From Actinomyces procaprae (GTDB taxonomy: Bacteria > Actinomycetota > Actinomycetes > Actinomycetales > Actinomycetaceae): a stretch of 64,000 nt of DNA. Made by a program: the position numbers and the translations under genes. The stretch is taken from positions 1,922,001-1,986,000 of the forward strand of contig NZ_CP039292.1 of assembly GCF_004798665.1 (NCBI RefSeq), read 5' to 3'. Numbering within the stretch: position 1 is the first letter of the stretch; every line of letters starts with the position of its first letter. The notes below the pieces were generated by a model, which worked only from the letters and a program-made list of their open reading frames with translations, ran no database searches and was not told the DNA's origin. Shown piece after piece: positions 8,325-19,173 of this stretch.

Positions 8325-9774
8325 GGCTCTTCCGGTTTAAGGGTGTGGTGGGGTGGTCGCGGGTGCGCGTGTGAGGGTGGTGGGTGTGGGTCGAGGTCCC
8401 CGATGATTGGGAGCTGCTAAGACCAACCCGATCACAGAGACCTCGACATGGCTGAGTACTGCCTTCACTGTTCCTGATCTTGCTAGTTTCCTGGGCCTGG
8501 ACGGCCTGGGACTGACCGTGACCGGTCAGCGGATAACGCCTGATGAGGCGCTGGTGGAGTGCCGGCTGCAGGTCTTGGAGGAGGATGTGTTCTGCCGGCG
8601 GTGTGGAGCCCAGGGCGTGGCGGTGGGGACCGTGGCCAGGCGCCTGGCGCACGTGCCGTTCGGCTGGCGTCCCACGCACCTGCTGGTCCGGATGCGGCGG
8701 TGGCGCTGCCAGGGCTGCGAACGCGTGTGGCGTCAAGACGCGTCTCGTGCCGCGGCCAAGCGGGCTGTGCTGACCCGGGCGGCCGTGGACTGGGCGATCC
8801 GGGCCGTGGGGGTGGAGTTCATGTCTGTGGCTCGTGTGGCGGCAGCGCTGGGGGTGTCATGGCACACCGAGGGCGACGCCATCCTGGAGCGGGCCAAGGA
8901 CCGCTTGATCAATGATCCTGGACGTCTGGACGGGGTGGAGGTCATCGGGGTGGACGAGCATATCTGGCGGCACACCCGCAAGGGCGACCGGTACGTCACC
9001 GTCATCATCGACTTGACCCCGGTGCGCGACCGGACCGGTCCGTCCCGGCTGCACGGGCATGGTCGAAGGCCGCACCCGAGCAGGTCTTCAAGCAATGGCT
9101 CCAGGAACGCGATGAGGCCTGGCGCAGCCGGATCGAGGTGGTGGCAATGGACGGCTTCACAGGTTTCAAGACCGCCGCTGCCGAGGCCCTACCCGATGCG
9201 GCGGAGGTGATGGACCCCTACCCGCGTGGTTGCCCTGGCGGGGGACAAGCTGGATGAGTGCCGCCGCCGCACCCAGCGCGAGACCACCGGCCGTAGGGGC
9301 CGTAAGGATGATCCCCTGTACAAGGCCCGCAGGCTGCTGCGCACCGGGGCGGGCCTGGTAACCGACAGCGGCTGGGACCGGCTCGAACAACTGTTTGCCG
9401 ACCCCCGCCACACGCCGGTAGAGGTGATGTGGGGCGTGCATCAGAAGATCATGGCCGCCTACCGCGCCAAGACCTCCGCCGAAGGCAAGCAGCTGATGAG
9501 CAAGGTCATCGACTCGCTCAAGGCCGGTGTGCCTGACGCCCTGGAAGAGCTGAAGTCGCTGGGCAAGACCCTCACCAACAGGCGTGGTGACATCATCGCC
9601 TACTTCGACCATCCCGGTACCTCCAACGGCCCCACCGAGAACACCAACGGCCGCCTGGAGCACCTACGGGGCATCGCTCTGGGCTTCCGAAACCTGACCA
9701 ACTACACCATCCGCAGCCTCATCCATGCCGGCGGCTTCCGCAACCAGCTACTACACCCTTAAACCGGAAGAGCC
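8325..9774 (+). mobile_element. ISL3-family insertion sequence with damaged transposase
   Basis: The terminal inverted repeats start GGCTCTTCCGGTTTAAGGGT (left end 8325; right end complement finishing 9774) and match over about 22 bp. GGCTCTTC ends are typical of the ISL3 family. Length is about 1450 bp. The 8-bp flanks outside the element do not match, so no target duplication is left. Its single transposase gene is broken by indels. Confidence 0.85.
8407..9762 (+). pseudogene. ISL3-family transposase, frameshifted
   Basis: The N-terminal half contains the zinc-finger-like region CRRCGAQGVAVGTVARRLAHV with RWRCQGCERVW, a helix-turn-helix and the first DDE aspartate in VIGVDEHIWR. The C-terminal half (from 9226) contains ALAGDKLDECRRR, SNGPTENTNGRLEHLRG and GFRNLTNYTIRS, matching DDE_Tnp_ISL3. 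Between about 9055 and 9225 the homologous sequence (QWLQERDEAWRSRIEVVAMDG) lies in a different frame, so at least two indels separate the halves. The catalytic core is therefore not encoded in one frame and the copy is probably inactive. Confidence 0.85.
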
Positions 9775-9783
9775 TGTTAACCC

Positions 9784-10310
9784 CGAAGTGGCGTTGCAGA
9801 CGGCGAAGTGGCGTAGCAGACGGTCCCGCTTCCGGGCGCCGGAGCTGTCGGCAGCCAAGTGCAGCCAGGCCAGGCGTTCTGGCGTGGTGAGCCGGCGCCG
9901 TGGAGGTTCAACCCGCGTCCTCGAGCGCTCCGCCCGGCCGCGGCGAAGACGCCCCCACCGGCCTGAGGACGCCCTCGCCGGCCCGAGCACGCCCGCGCCG
10001 GCCCGAGGACGTCCTTGTGCGCCCGACAACGACCTGCGCCGGTCGAGCACGTCCTTGTAAGCCCCAAACCCTCCCGCATGTGGAGGGTTTGGGGATGACG
10101 AGGACGTTCTCGGCAGACCAGCACCCACCGAGCACGACCCCCTGAGCCCGAACACGACCCCGCCAGCCCGACATCGACCTCATCCGCCCCCGAGAACGTC
10201 CCCGCCAGGCCGACACCGACCTCACCGCCCCAACCACGACCACCGCGAACACCGCAACCCGGACCAAAGCCACCACGCCGGTAGCACCACACCCTCAAAC
10301 CGGAAGAGCC
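9784..10310. repeat. IS remnant region with 20-bp-period arrays and a central hairpin
   Basis: This gap between the IS and hemW has no credible gene. It holds two 20-bp units CGAAGTGGCGTTGCAGACGG (9784-9823) and six in-register 20-bp units of GCCCGAGCACGCCCGCGCCG type (9941-10060). A strong hairpin at 10062-10094 (13-bp stem CCCCAAACCCTCC, 7-nt loop) is followed by more degenerate 20-bp units (about 10147-10250). At 10310 the sequence ends in AAACCGGAAGAGCC, a lone ISL3-type right terminal repeat whose left partner is missing. Confidence 0.7.
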
Positions 10311-10377
10311 GACAATGGGCAACATGGTGTCGCCGAGCTCGTCGTGGTCCGCTAGACGACCATCGCGGGCCGTCCCG

Positions 10378-11658
10378 TCAGTCGATGAGCCCGCGGGTCA
10401 CCGTGTCCGCCATGAGCCGTCCGCGCAGGGTGAGCACGGCGCGTCCGGCCATGGCTGCGGCGCCCTCAAGCAGGCCCTCCCCCACCAGCCGGCCGACCAC
10501 AGGCACCAGCCGGGCGGGAGTGCCGTGCGCCGTCGTCGGCTCGGGGCCGTGGGGTCCTAAGCGGGCCAATCCGGCCAGCTCCAGGCCCTCGCGCGTGCGG
10601 ATACCGAGCATGACCCGCTCCAGCTCCCGGGACTCGGCATCAAGGATCTCGTGCCCGGCCACCGGCAGCCGCCCGGCGGCAACCCGCCCGGCCCAGGCCA
10701 CCGGGTGCTTGGTGTTCCACAGGCGCACGTCCCCCAGGTGGCTGTGCGCCCCCGGGCCTGCTCCCCACCAGTCCCAGTCACGCCAGTAAGCCTGGTTGTG
10801 CACGCACTCGTGCCCGGGCCGCGCCCAGTTGGAGATCTCGTACCACTCGTAGCCGGCCCGGTTCAGCAGCGCGTCGGCCAGCTCGTACTTGGCGGCCTCG
10901 TCGTCATCAGTGGGCAGCGGCAGCTCGCCGCGGCGCACCTGCGCCCACATCCGCGTGCCCTCCTCGATCACCAGGGCGTATGCGCTCAGGTGGTCCGGAC
11001 CGATCTCAACCGCCGTCTCCAGGGAACGCCGCCAGTCGTCCATGGTCTCCCCCGGGGTGCCGTAGATCAGGTCGAGGCTCGTCTCCAGTCCGGCTTCCCG
11101 CGCCCAGGCCACTACCTGGGGCACCCGCGCGGGGGTGTGAGTGCGGTCCAGGGTGCGCAGCACGTGCGGCACCGCCGACTGCATGCCAAAGGACACTCGG
11201 GTGAAGCCGGCCTTCGCCAGGGCCGCCAGGTAGCGCTCGTCGACGGTCTCCGGGTTGGCCTCGGTAGTCACCTCCGCCCCCGGGGCAAGCCCCCAGGTGT
11301 CCCGCACCAGGGTCAGCATGCCGGCAAGGTCCCCGGCGGGCAGCATGGTGGGGGTGCCCCCGCCGACGAACACGGTTTGCGGTGCCCGCGGCGGCAGGGC
11401 GGCCCGATCCATGGCCGCCCGGGCCAGGCGCAGCTCACCGGCCAGGGTGTCCACATAGTCGCCGGCCGAGGCCCCGCCTCCCATGGCCAGGTTCGTGTAG
11501 GTGTTGAAGTCGCAGTAGCCGCAGCGCACCCGGCAGTAGGGCACGTGCAGGTACACCGAGAACGGCCGCTCCCGGCCCGACGACGACGCCGCGCTCGTCT
11601 GCTCGGGCAGCACCCCCGCTCCGGGCAGGGCCTCCCCCTCCGGCTGCCGCGGCGTCAT
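10378..11658 (-). CDS. hemW: Radical SAM heme chaperone HemW
   Basis: Cytoplasmic [4Fe-4S]/SAM protein that binds and delivers heme; homologues were once annotated as oxygen-independent coproporphyrinogen oxidase. The 426-aa product has the radical SAM motif CRVRCGYCDF (Cys42, Cys46, Cys49), then FVGGGTPTML, TTEANPETVD and LIYGTPGETMDDW. The C-terminal HemW wing includes YEISNWARPGHECVHNQAYW. The variant CxxxCxYC-DF, rather than HemN-type motifs, supports HemW. ATG 11658 overlaps the trmB stop (ATGA), indicating translational coupling. HemW next to lepA and DUF3097 is a normal actinobacterial context. Confidence 0.93.
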   Translation of the reverse strand: MTPRQPEGEALPGAGVLPEQTSAASSSGRERPFSVYLHVPYCRVRCGYCDFNTYTNLAMGGGASAGDYVDTLAGELRLARAAMDRAALPPRAPQTVFVGGGTPTMLPAGDLAGMLTLVRDTWGLAPGAEVTTEANPETVDERYLAALAKAGFTRVSFGMQSAVPHVLRTLDRTHTPARVPQVVAWAREAGLETSLDLIYGTPGETMDDWRRSLETAVEIGPDHLSAYALVIEEGTRMWAQVRRGELPLPTDDDEAAKYELADALLNRAGYEWYEISNWARPGHECVHNQAYWRDWDWWGAGPGAHSHLGDVRLWNTKHPVAWAGRVAAGRLPVAGHEILDAESRELERVMLGIRTREGLELAGLARLGPHGPEPTTAHGTPARLVPVVGRLVGEGLLEGAAAMAGRAVLTLRGRLMADTVTRGLID

Positions 11659-12563
11659 ACTGCGGGCGCCTCAGGCCGGGGCGGCACCCACATCTCCCCG
11701 GTGCGCACCGCGGTCAGGTCGCGGATGGTGCGGCCGGCACGGATGCCCTTGTCCTCGAAGCGGGTCATCACCCGCCCCGCATAGCGCTGCGACCAGCCGC
11801 CGCGCACGCCCGCAGGGGACCCGGGGTCGAAGCCGTTGCCGAGGCTGCCCTCCTCGGCGGTCTCGGCGCCCAGGGCGGGGCGCGCCCCGGCGTCGGGGAA
11901 GCGGAAGTACGGTCCGGTGCAGTCCGCCTCCATTCCTCCCGGCAGGGCGGAGGCGGCCTCCAGCACGTCGCGCATCTGCCAGGCGTAGTCCGCCCAGTCG
12001 GTGGCCAGCCTCCACACGCCTCCCGGGCGGAGCACGCGGGCCACGGAATCGGCGAAGGCGGCGTTGACCAGGCGACGCTTGCGGTGCCGGGGCTTGCGCC
12101 ACGGGTCCGGGAAGAACACCCACACCTCGCTGGCGCAGCCAACCGGCAGGGCCGTGGCCAGCAGCTGGGCGGCGTCGGCGGGCACCACCCGCAGGTTGCG
12201 CAGTCCCGCGCGCGCCGCGCCGGCCACGATCCGGGCGATCGCCGTCTCCCAGGCCTCCACGGCCAGGTGATCCACGCCCAGGTGGGATCCGGCGTGGGCG
12301 AGGATCGCCTCCCCCGCGCCGGATCCCACCTCCACGATCAGCGGGCGCAGCTGGCCCACATGCCCGAAAACCGCGGCGGGGTCCAGGCGGAAGGCCGGAT
12401 CGACGGTGCGGATCGCATCGGCGCGCGGCACGTCGACGACGTAGCGGTCCCCGTAGCGTTCCAGGGCACGGGCCTGCGAGTCGGTCAGGCGGCCTCCTGC
12501 CCGCGAGTATGACCGCACCCGGGCGCGAATGGCGTGCGAGCGGGGAGGGTGCTGTTGGGGCAC
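11655..12563 (-). CDS. trmB: tRNA (guanine-N7-)-methyltransferase TrmB
   Basis: Methylates G46 of tRNA using SAM. Motif I is IVEVGSGAGEAILAHA, then HLAVEAWETAIARI and the diagnostic VWVFFPDPWRKPRHRKRRLV, followed by FADSVARVLRPGGVWRLATDW. The end, GGWSQRYAGRVMTRFEDKG, is typical of TrmB (TrmB Pfam PF02390). GTG 12563 follows an AGGAGG about ten bases upstream and gives 302 aa; the frame is open further upstream (to 12923) without homology or ribosome site. There is a small insertion (GARPALGAETAEEGSLGNG) before the last motif compared with typical 220-250 aa members. It overlaps hemW by 4 bp. Confidence 0.93.
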   Translation of the reverse strand: MPQQHPPRSHAIRARVRSYSRAGGRLTDSQARALERYGDRYVVDVPRADAIRTVDPAFRLDPAAVFGHVGQLRPLIVEVGSGAGEAILAHAGSHLGVDHLAVEAWETAIARIVAGAARAGLRNLRVVPADAAQLLATALPVGCASEVWVFFPDPWRKPRHRKRRLVNAAFADSVARVLRPGGVWRLATDWADYAWQMRDVLEAASALPGGMEADCTGPYFRFPDAGARPALGAETAEEGSLGNGFDPGSPAGVRGGWSQRYAGRVMTRFEDKGIRAGRTIRDLTAVRTGEMWVPPRPEAPAV

Positions 12564-12642
12564 TGGACCGGTTCCTCCTGGTTGTGTGCTGGCTGTATTG
12601 CGGCTGGTGGCGACGCCGGTTGAGGCGAGGGGCACGCCCGGC

Positions 12643-13527
12643 TCAGCCGACCTGCTCATGAGCGGCCGCCTGCACGTACTTCTTGGTGAAGGGGGCGAGC
12701 ACGCAATTGCCGAAGGCCTCGGAGTTGAGCAGCGCCTGGGCGTCGCGTGGGTCGTGGTGGGCGAACCAGCGGGCGCAGGTGACCCGGTGCCCGGGCGAGC
12801 AGGCCACCCGCACCCGATCGCCGACGCGCACAGTCCCCTCCTTGAGCACCTCCAGGTAGACGCCCACCCGATTGCGTGCAGAGAAGACGTCCACCCAGTC
12901 GCCGCGGCCGACCCCGCGCGCAAAAGTGGGACAGGGGTTGCGCACCCCGGTGACCCGCACCCGCAGCCCGTCGCCGTGGGGTTCGCCGATGGACAGCACG
13001 GCGCCGAGCTCGACGTCGTCTATGCCCCCGGCCGTGGCCGGTTCGATCACCAGGTTCTCCCCCAGCGCGCCGGGGCGGGCACCACCCAGCACCGCCGCCC
13101 AGTGCCGTTGCTCGACGGCGTCCAGGGCGTACAGGGCCTTGTGGAGGCCACCGTGGTGGGCGCGATCCGCCTGCTGATCGAGGACGATCCCGAGCCGGTT
13201 CACAGTCACCGGCCCGTCCAGAGGCGCCTTGTGGATGGCGGACACACCCGCCTCCCCGGCGTCAGGGCGCAGCCGCGACACGGCGCACACGGCGGCAACC
13301 GCCCCCACCAGATCACCCTCATGGAAGGGAGAGGGCTCATCACGGTGACGGCCGTCGGCGCCCGCATGGGGCCGGTCCAGACGCCGCGCGAGCGGGGTGG
13401 TCAGCTCGATGCCAGAGCCGTCGTCGGTCAGCGCGCCCTGAACCGTGCCGGTTAGAGCCCTGCCGGAAGTGACCGGGACGCCGTCGAACCGGTACTGGGC
13501 CCGCCCGCGCTCGCTTGCCTCGCTCAT
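12643..13527 (-). CDS. MOSC domain-containing protein
   Basis: Predicted molybdenum-cofactor sulfurase C-terminal (MOSC) domain protein of the YiiM-like class, 294 aa. Visible motifs are VSAIHKAPLDGPVTVNRLGI, ADRAHHGGLHKALYAL, GALGENLVI, LSIGEPHG and VTGVRNPCPTF, where the Cys is the conserved sulfur-carrying residue. The distal FAHHDPRDAQALLNS region resembles a 3-alpha tail. The N-terminal 90 residues are not clearly part of the domain. ATG 13527 has a GGAGG/AGGAG ribosome site. Substrate is unknown; such proteins detoxify N-hydroxylated or sulfur compounds in some bacteria. Confidence 0.82.
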   Translation of the reverse strand: MSEASERGRAQYRFDGVPVTSGRALTGTVQGALTDDGSGIELTTPLARRLDRPHAGADGRHRDEPSPFHEGDLVGAVAAVCAVSRLRPDAGEAGVSAIHKAPLDGPVTVNRLGIVLDQQADRAHHGGLHKALYALDAVEQRHWAAVLGGARPGALGENLVIEPATAGGIDDVELGAVLSIGEPHGDGLRVRVTGVRNPCPTFARGVGRGDWVDVFSARNRVGVYLEVLKEGTVRVGDRVRVACSPGHRVTCARWFAHHDPRDAQALLNSEAFGNCVLAPFTKKYVQAAAHEQVG

Positions 13528-13609
13528 CTGTCCGCTCCTGACCTCCGTGTCCGCCGCTCACTCACCCTACTGCGAACCGTCCGTCCCGCCGAGGGGTTTA
13601 CCGAGCGCG

Positions 13610-15481
13610 TCACTTGCCGGTCGGCTGATCCGCGCCGAGCACGGCGATGAACGCCTCCTGGGGGACCTCCACGCGGCCGACCGCCTTCATGCGCTTCTTG
13701 CCCTCCTTCTGCTTCTCCAGCAGCTTGCGCTTGCGGGTGATGTCACCGCCGTAGCACTTGGCGAGCATGTCCTTGCGCAGGGCCCGGATCGTCTCGCGGG
13801 CGATGATGCGGGTCCCCACGGCGGCCTGTACCGGCACCTCGAACTGCTGGCGGGGGATCAGCTCCTTGAGCCGGCGAGTCATCTTCTGCCCGTAGGACTG
13901 TGCCGAGTCCTTGTGGACAATGGCGCTGAAGGCATCCACCTTCTCCCCGTTGAGCAGAATGTCCACCTTGGTCAGGTCGGCGCTCTGGGTGCCGTCGGGC
14001 TCATAGTCCAAGGAGGCGTAGCCGCGAGTGCGCGACTTCAGGGCATCGAAGAAGTCGAACACGATCTCCGCCAGCGGCAGCTGATAGCGCATCTCCACCC
14101 GGGTCTCGGACAGGTAGTCCATGCCGAGCATGTTGCCGCGGCGCGACTGGCACAGCTCCATGATCGCCCCGATGTACTCGCTGGGGGTGAGGATGGTGGC
14201 GCGCACCACCGGCTCCTGGACGTCGCGGACCTTGCCCTCGGGGAACTCACTCGGATTGGTGACCGTGTGGACGCTGCGGTCCTCCATGGTGACCTCGTAG
14301 ACCACCGAGGGGGCGGTGGAGATGATGTCCAGGTTGAACTCGCGCTCCAGGCGCTCCCGGATGATCTCCAGGTGCAGCAGGCCCAGGTAGCCGCAGCGGA
14401 ACCCGAATCCCAGTGCCACCGAGGTCTCCGGCTCGTAGGTGAGGGCGGCGTCGTTGAGCTTGAGCTTGTCCAGCGCGTCTCGCAGCGCCGGAAAGTCCGA
14501 GCCGTCCACGGGGAACAGGCCGGAGAAGACCATCGGCTTGGGGTCTTGGTAGCCCGACAGCGGCTCGGTGGCCGCAGATGCGGCGGAGGTGACGGTGTCA
14601 CCCACCTTGGACTGACGCACGTCCTTCACCCCGGTGATCAGGTAGCCGACCTCACCGGCCCGCAGTCCCTGCGTGGGAACCGGCTCGGGACTGATCACGC
14701 CGATCTCCAGCAGGTCGTGGACGGCACCGGTGGACACCATCTTGATGCGCTCACGGGCGTTCAGGGCACCGTCGACTACACGCACGTAGGTGACCACACC
14801 CCGGTAGACGTCATAGACGGAGTCGAAGATCATGGCGCGGGCCGTGCCGTCCGCGTCCCCTGACGGCGGCGGCACGGCCGCCACAATCCGGTCCAGCAGC
14901 TCGGGCACACCCGCCCCGGTCTTGCCGGATACGCGCAGCACCTCCTCGGGCTCGCAGCCGATCAGGGAGGCGATCTCCGCCGCATGCCGGTCCGGCTCGG
15001 CCGAGGGCAGGTCGATCTTGTTGAGCACCGGGATGATGGTCAGGTCACCCTCCATGGCCATGTACAGGTTGGCGAGGGTCTGGGCCTGAATCCCCTGGGC
15101 GGCATCCACCAGCAGGACGGCGCCCTCGCAGGCGGCCAGCGACCGGTTGACCTCATAGGAGAAGTCGACGTGTCCGGGGGTGTCGATCATGTTCAGCGCG
15201 TAGGCGCGGGGGACGCCGTCGGCTCCAGTGACCGCCCAGGGCATGCGCACCGCCTGCGACTTGATGGTGATGCCGCGTTCACGCTCGATGTCCATGCGGT
15301 CCAGGTACTGGGCACGCATGTCGCGCGGGGCGACGACGCCGGTGGCCTGCAGCATCCGGTCCGCCAGGGTGGACTTGCCGTGGTCGATATGCGCGATGAT
15401 CGAGAAATTGCGGATCTGGGCCTGCGCGGTGGCTGCTGGGGCCACGGCGGCGGCCTGCTCGGACGTGGGGATCGGTGGCAC
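13610..15481 (-). CDS. lepA: Elongation factor 4 (LepA)
   Basis: Translational GTPase that back-translocates or remodels ribosomes under stress. GTPase motifs are G1 [16 protein letters not shown]2 [14 protein letters not shown]3 [13 protein letters not shown] and G4 NKIDLPSA. LepA-specific C-terminal elements include [30 protein letters not shown] and the terminal [29 protein letters not shown] 15481 is used, giving 623 aa; an in-frame GTG at 15538 would add 19 residues but lacks a ribosome site. It is encoded on the same strand as glf upstream and the MOSC gene downstream. Confidence 0.96.
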   Translation of the reverse strand: MPPIPTSEQAAAVAPAATAQAQIRNFSIIAHIDHGKSTLADRMLQATGVVAPRDMRAQYLDRMDIERERGITIKSQAVRMPWAVTGADGVPRAYALNMIDTPGHVDFSYEVNRSLAACEGAVLLVDAAQGIQAQTLANLYMAMEGDLTIIPVLNKIDLPSAEPDRHAAEIASLIGCEPEEVLRVSGKTGAGVPELLDRIVAAVPPPSGDADGTARAMIFDSVYDVYRGVVTYVRVVDGALNARERIKMVSTGAVHDLLEIGVISPEPVPTQGLRAGEVGYLITGVKDVRQSKVGDTVTSAASAATEPLSGYQDPKPMVFSGLFPVDGSDFPALRDALDKLKLNDAALTYEPETSVALGFGFRCGYLGLLHLEIIRERLEREFNLDIISTAPSVVYEVTMEDRSVHTVTNPSEFPEGKVRDVQEPVVRATILTPSEYIGAIMELCQSRRGNMLGMDYLSETRVEMRYQLPLAEIVFDFFDALKSRTRGYASLDYEPDGTQSADLTKVDILLNGEKVDAFSAIVHKDSAQSYGQKMTRRLKELIPRQQFEVPVQAAVGTRIIARETIRALRKDMLAKCYGGDITRKRKLLEKQKEGKKRMKAVGRVEVPQEAFIAVLGADQPTGK

Positions 15482-15624
15482 GTGAATCGGTTCCTGGCTC
15501 TTCCTGCGGTCGGTGTGGGCGCCCGGTGGGCCGGTCACGCCGGTTCAAACGGCGTCTAGTCTCCCACGGACGGTCACCACCGCCCGGGTCGGATCAGTGT
15601 GAAATGCGGTGACGTGCCCGGCCC

Positions 15625-16830
<1,206 letters not shown>

Positions 16831-16851
16831 TCAGATCATCTGCGCGGGCCG

Positions 16852-16881
16852 ACTCGGGTCAACTCGGGTCAACTCAGGTCA
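16852..16881. promoter_or_regulatory. Three contiguous 10-bp direct repeats (ACTCGGGTCA)
   Basis: ACTCGGGTCA, ACTCGGGTCA and ACTCAGGTCA follow head to tail, in the 309-bp space between divergent glf and the LytTR regulator gene. LytTR regulators bind short direct repeats spaced by about one helical turn, so autoregulation is plausible (inference). A TACACT hexamer at about 16956 may be a -10 element. Nothing else is recognised in 16780-17088. Confidence 0.5.
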
Positions 16882-17088
16882 ACACTGATCGATACTGACT
16901 TGCGTGCCGCGCACGTGGCTGTTTCCAGGGCCGCAGCCGACCCGCGGCGCCGGTACACTAACATGGTTGCAACTGTTACTTTCGGCGCTCACGAGAAGGC
17001 GCGCGTCAGCTGCTCCCCGGCCACCGCACCCCTCCGCGCCTCCTGTATCAGAATTCGTACACCGTGCTACCCGCAGCCGCCTTTGAAT

Positions 17089-17823
17089 ATGAACACGAGC
17101 CTCTCCCCCACAATCCGTGTCGGCATCGTCGATGATGACGCCCACCACCGCAACGTCGTGTCCGAATACCTCGACCGCTTCGGCCGTGAACGGCACCTCG
17201 ACCTGCGCGTGTCCGGGTTCGACGACGGACAGACCCTCCTGGACGGGTTCCGCCCGGTCTACGACGTCCTCATGCTGGACATACGTATGCAGGGCACCGA
17301 CGGCCTGGCCATCGCCCGGGCGGTACGGCGCGCGGACCCGAATGTCGTCATCATCTTCATCACTGCGGCGCAGCAGTATGCGATCAACGGCTACGAGGTC
17401 TCCGCCCTCGGCTACCTGGTGAAACCCTTCCCCTACGCCTCTCTCGCCAGGGAACTGGATCGCGCCCTGGAGGTGCTGCGGCGGCGGGACAGAGCCGACG
17501 TCGTGCTCAAGGACGGCCAGGGGCTGCGACGCGTGCCCATACGCGACATCGTCTACCTGGAGTCCTCCGGCCACCGCCTGGACGTGCACCTGACCGACGG
17601 CACCATCACCCTGACCGGTTCTCTCAAGCAGATGGAGCCGCAACTGGCGCCGCACGGGTTCTTCCGCTCCAACTCCTGCTACATCGTCAACCTGCGCCAC
17701 GTGGTGGCAGTGCGAGAGCAGGACTCCGTGATGAGCACTGGACAGTCGCTACGCATCTCCCGACCGCGTAAGAAGGATTTCATGCGGGCATTGACCGAAC
17801 ACGTCGCCGGGACGCTCACGTGA
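17089..17823 (+). CDS. LytTR-type response regulator (AgrA/LytR-like)
   Basis: 244-aa transcription regulator. The receiver domain (residues about 10-130) has acidic pocket IVDDD, phosphoacceptor Asp64 in VLMLDIRMQG and Lys in LGYLVKPF. The LytTR DNA-binding domain (about 145-240) begins with RVPIRDIVYLESSGHRLDVH and contains HGFFRSNSCYIVNLRHV, both diagnostic. ATG 17089 was chosen at the start of the receiver homology; no clear Shine-Dalgarno precedes it. The GTGA overlap with the following kinase gene shows the two form one operon. Agr-like pairs respond to peptides, but no precursor peptide gene is visible nearby. Confidence 0.9.
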   Translation: MNTSLSPTIRVGIVDDDAHHRNVVSEYLDRFGRERHLDLRVSGFDDGQTLLDGFRPVYDVLMLDIRMQGTDGLAIARAVRRADPNVVIIFITAAQQYAINGYEVSALGYLVKPFPYASLARELDRALEVLRRRDRADVVLKDGQGLRRVPIRDIVYLESSGHRLDVHLTDGTITLTGSLKQMEPQLAPHGFFRSNSCYIVNLRHVVAVREQDSVMSTGQSLRISRPRKKDFMRALTEHVAGTLT

Positions 17824-19160
17824 TTCAGGACGCCCTGCCGGACATCCCCCGCCTGTGGACGGCACTGGCCGAGTGGGGCGCGTGCCTGCTTTACGTGCTG
17901 GCCACCTGGCGGCCGCAGGACTCGCGTCGCCGTGGGATCGCCGTGATGACTGCGGCACTACCGTCCCTGTGCGCATACCAGGTCCTGGTCGCACGCCTGC
18001 CGATCTCGCTGTGGCTGGCGGGGATGCTGGGGGCCGTGGCCGCCATGTGGGGCATCCTGCACCTGGCGCTGAGCGGTTCGCTGCGGCGCTCCACCTACCT
18101 GGTGGTGCGTGCATTCGTTGCCGCCGAGTTGGTGGCCTCCCTGGAGTGGCAGGTGGAGTTGTTCCTCCTCGACAGCCACGCCGGCACGGCACCGGCGCTA
18201 CTCTGCGTGCTCGCCGTCGACGGCGTCGTCCTGGGGAGCGTCTACCTGATGGAGCGCCCCAGGTTCCGCGCCGAGGTCGTGCCCACAACCGCGACCGTTG
18301 CCGGGGCGGCGGCGATCGCCGCCATCACCTTCGCCATGTCCAATCTCAGTTTCCTGAGCACGGCCACGCCCTTCTCCGGCCGTCTGGGAGCCGAGGTCTT
18401 CTACATCCGCACTCTCGTGGACCTGTGCGGGTTCATCATCCTGTACGCCCAGCGGGAGGTGGATCTGCAAAACCGGGCGTCCTGTGAGCTGGCCACCTCC
18501 GAGGCGCTGTTGCGGGCCCAGTATGAGCAGTACCTGACCTCCAAGCGCGCCATAGACATCGTCAACCGCAAGTATCACGACCTGCGGCACATGATCGCAT
18601 CGGTGCGCGCCGAGCCGGATCCCGCGGTCCGGCTGGAGCGCCTCGGGGACCTGGAGGAGTCGGTGCGCCCGTATGAGGTGTTCGTGCGCACCGGCAACCC
18701 CGTGCTTGACGTGATCCTCACCGACCGTGAGCAGGCCTGCCAAGATGCGGAGGTCACCTTGACCACGATCGTCGACGGCGCCGCGCTCGGCTTCATGGCG
18801 GCCGCGGATCTGGCCACACTGGTGGGAACCGCCTTGGACAATGCTTTAGAGGCGGTTTCGCGCATTGACGACGCCGGTGATCGGTGGATTCGTCTGGACG
18901 TGCGCACCCGGCGTGGATTCGTGCTGATCGAGGTGGCCAATCCAGAGGGGCACGGGCAGGCCGTGGCCGCAGACGGCAAGCTCTCACGGCGCACCGGCGC
19001 GAGCAGCAGCACGCACGGCTACGGCCTCGGCGCCATTCGCGCGGCCGCCGAAGCTTACGGAGGGCAGGTCACGGCCGGGCAGAACCCGCAAGGCGCCTTC
19101 ACCCTGCGCGTACTGCTGCCAATACCCTCCGCTCCCCCGCACCGATCTCGGTCGTTATAA
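17820..19160 (+). CDS. GHKL-type sensor histidine kinase (AgrC-like)
   Basis: 446-aa membrane kinase partner of the LytTR regulator. About six hydrophobic helices fill residues 1-215 (for example GACLLYVLATW, YQVLVARLPISLWLAGMLGAV, VFYIRTLVDLCGFIILYAQ). Then comes a coiled linker and the phosphoacceptor region NRKYHDLRHMI (His253). The ATPase domain shows the N-box GTALDNALEAV and the G-box THGYGLGAIRAAAEAYGG. This order is that of HATPase_c_5 AgrC/ComD/CitA-like kinases. The GTG start overlaps the regulator stop. The last codons and the TAA stop lie inside a repeat unit (19141-19173). Confidence 0.88.
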   Translation: MIQDALPDIPRLWTALAEWGACLLYVLATWRPQDSRRRGIAVMTAALPSLCAYQVLVARLPISLWLAGMLGAVAAMWGILHLALSGSLRRSTYLVVRAFVAAELVASLEWQVELFLLDSHAGTAPALLCVLAVDGVVLGSVYLMERPRFRAEVVPTTATVAGAAAIAAITFAMSNLSFLSTATPFSGRLGAEVFYIRTLVDLCGFIILYAQREVDLQNRASCELATSEALLRAQYEQYLTSKRAIDIVNRKYHDLRHMIASVRAEPDPAVRLERLGDLEESVRPYEVFVRTGNPVLDVILTDREQACQDAEVTLTTIVDGAALGFMAAADLATLVGTALDNALEAVSRIDDAGDRWIRLDVRTRRGFVLIEVANPEGHGQAVAADGKLSRRTGASSSTHGYGLGAIRAAAEAYGGQVTAGQNPQGAFTLRVLLPIPSAPPHRSRSL

Positions 19161-19173
19161 CCACCGAGATCGG
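19141..19173. repeat. Inverted pair of ACCGATCTCGGT repeat cores forming the gene end
   Basis: ACCGATCTCGGT (19141-19152) and ACCGAGATCGG (19163-19173) are inverted copies separated by 10 nt, forming an 11-bp stem. It belongs to the same family as the 2957, 5127 and 42977 arrays. The kinase stop codon TAA (19158-19160) lies in the loop, so the element doubles as a candidate terminator. Confidence 0.7.

Noticed and set aside
10378..11658. Coproporphyrinogen dehydrogenase (HemN) for the radical SAM gene
   Set aside because: The N-terminus and C-terminal wing fit HemW, which lacks HemN-specific substrate residues; genomic context also fits HemW.
17089..19160. Agr-type quorum peptide gene next to the LytTR/AgrC-like pair
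   Set aside because: No AgrB-like protease or small precursor frame is visible within 16.8-20 kb.
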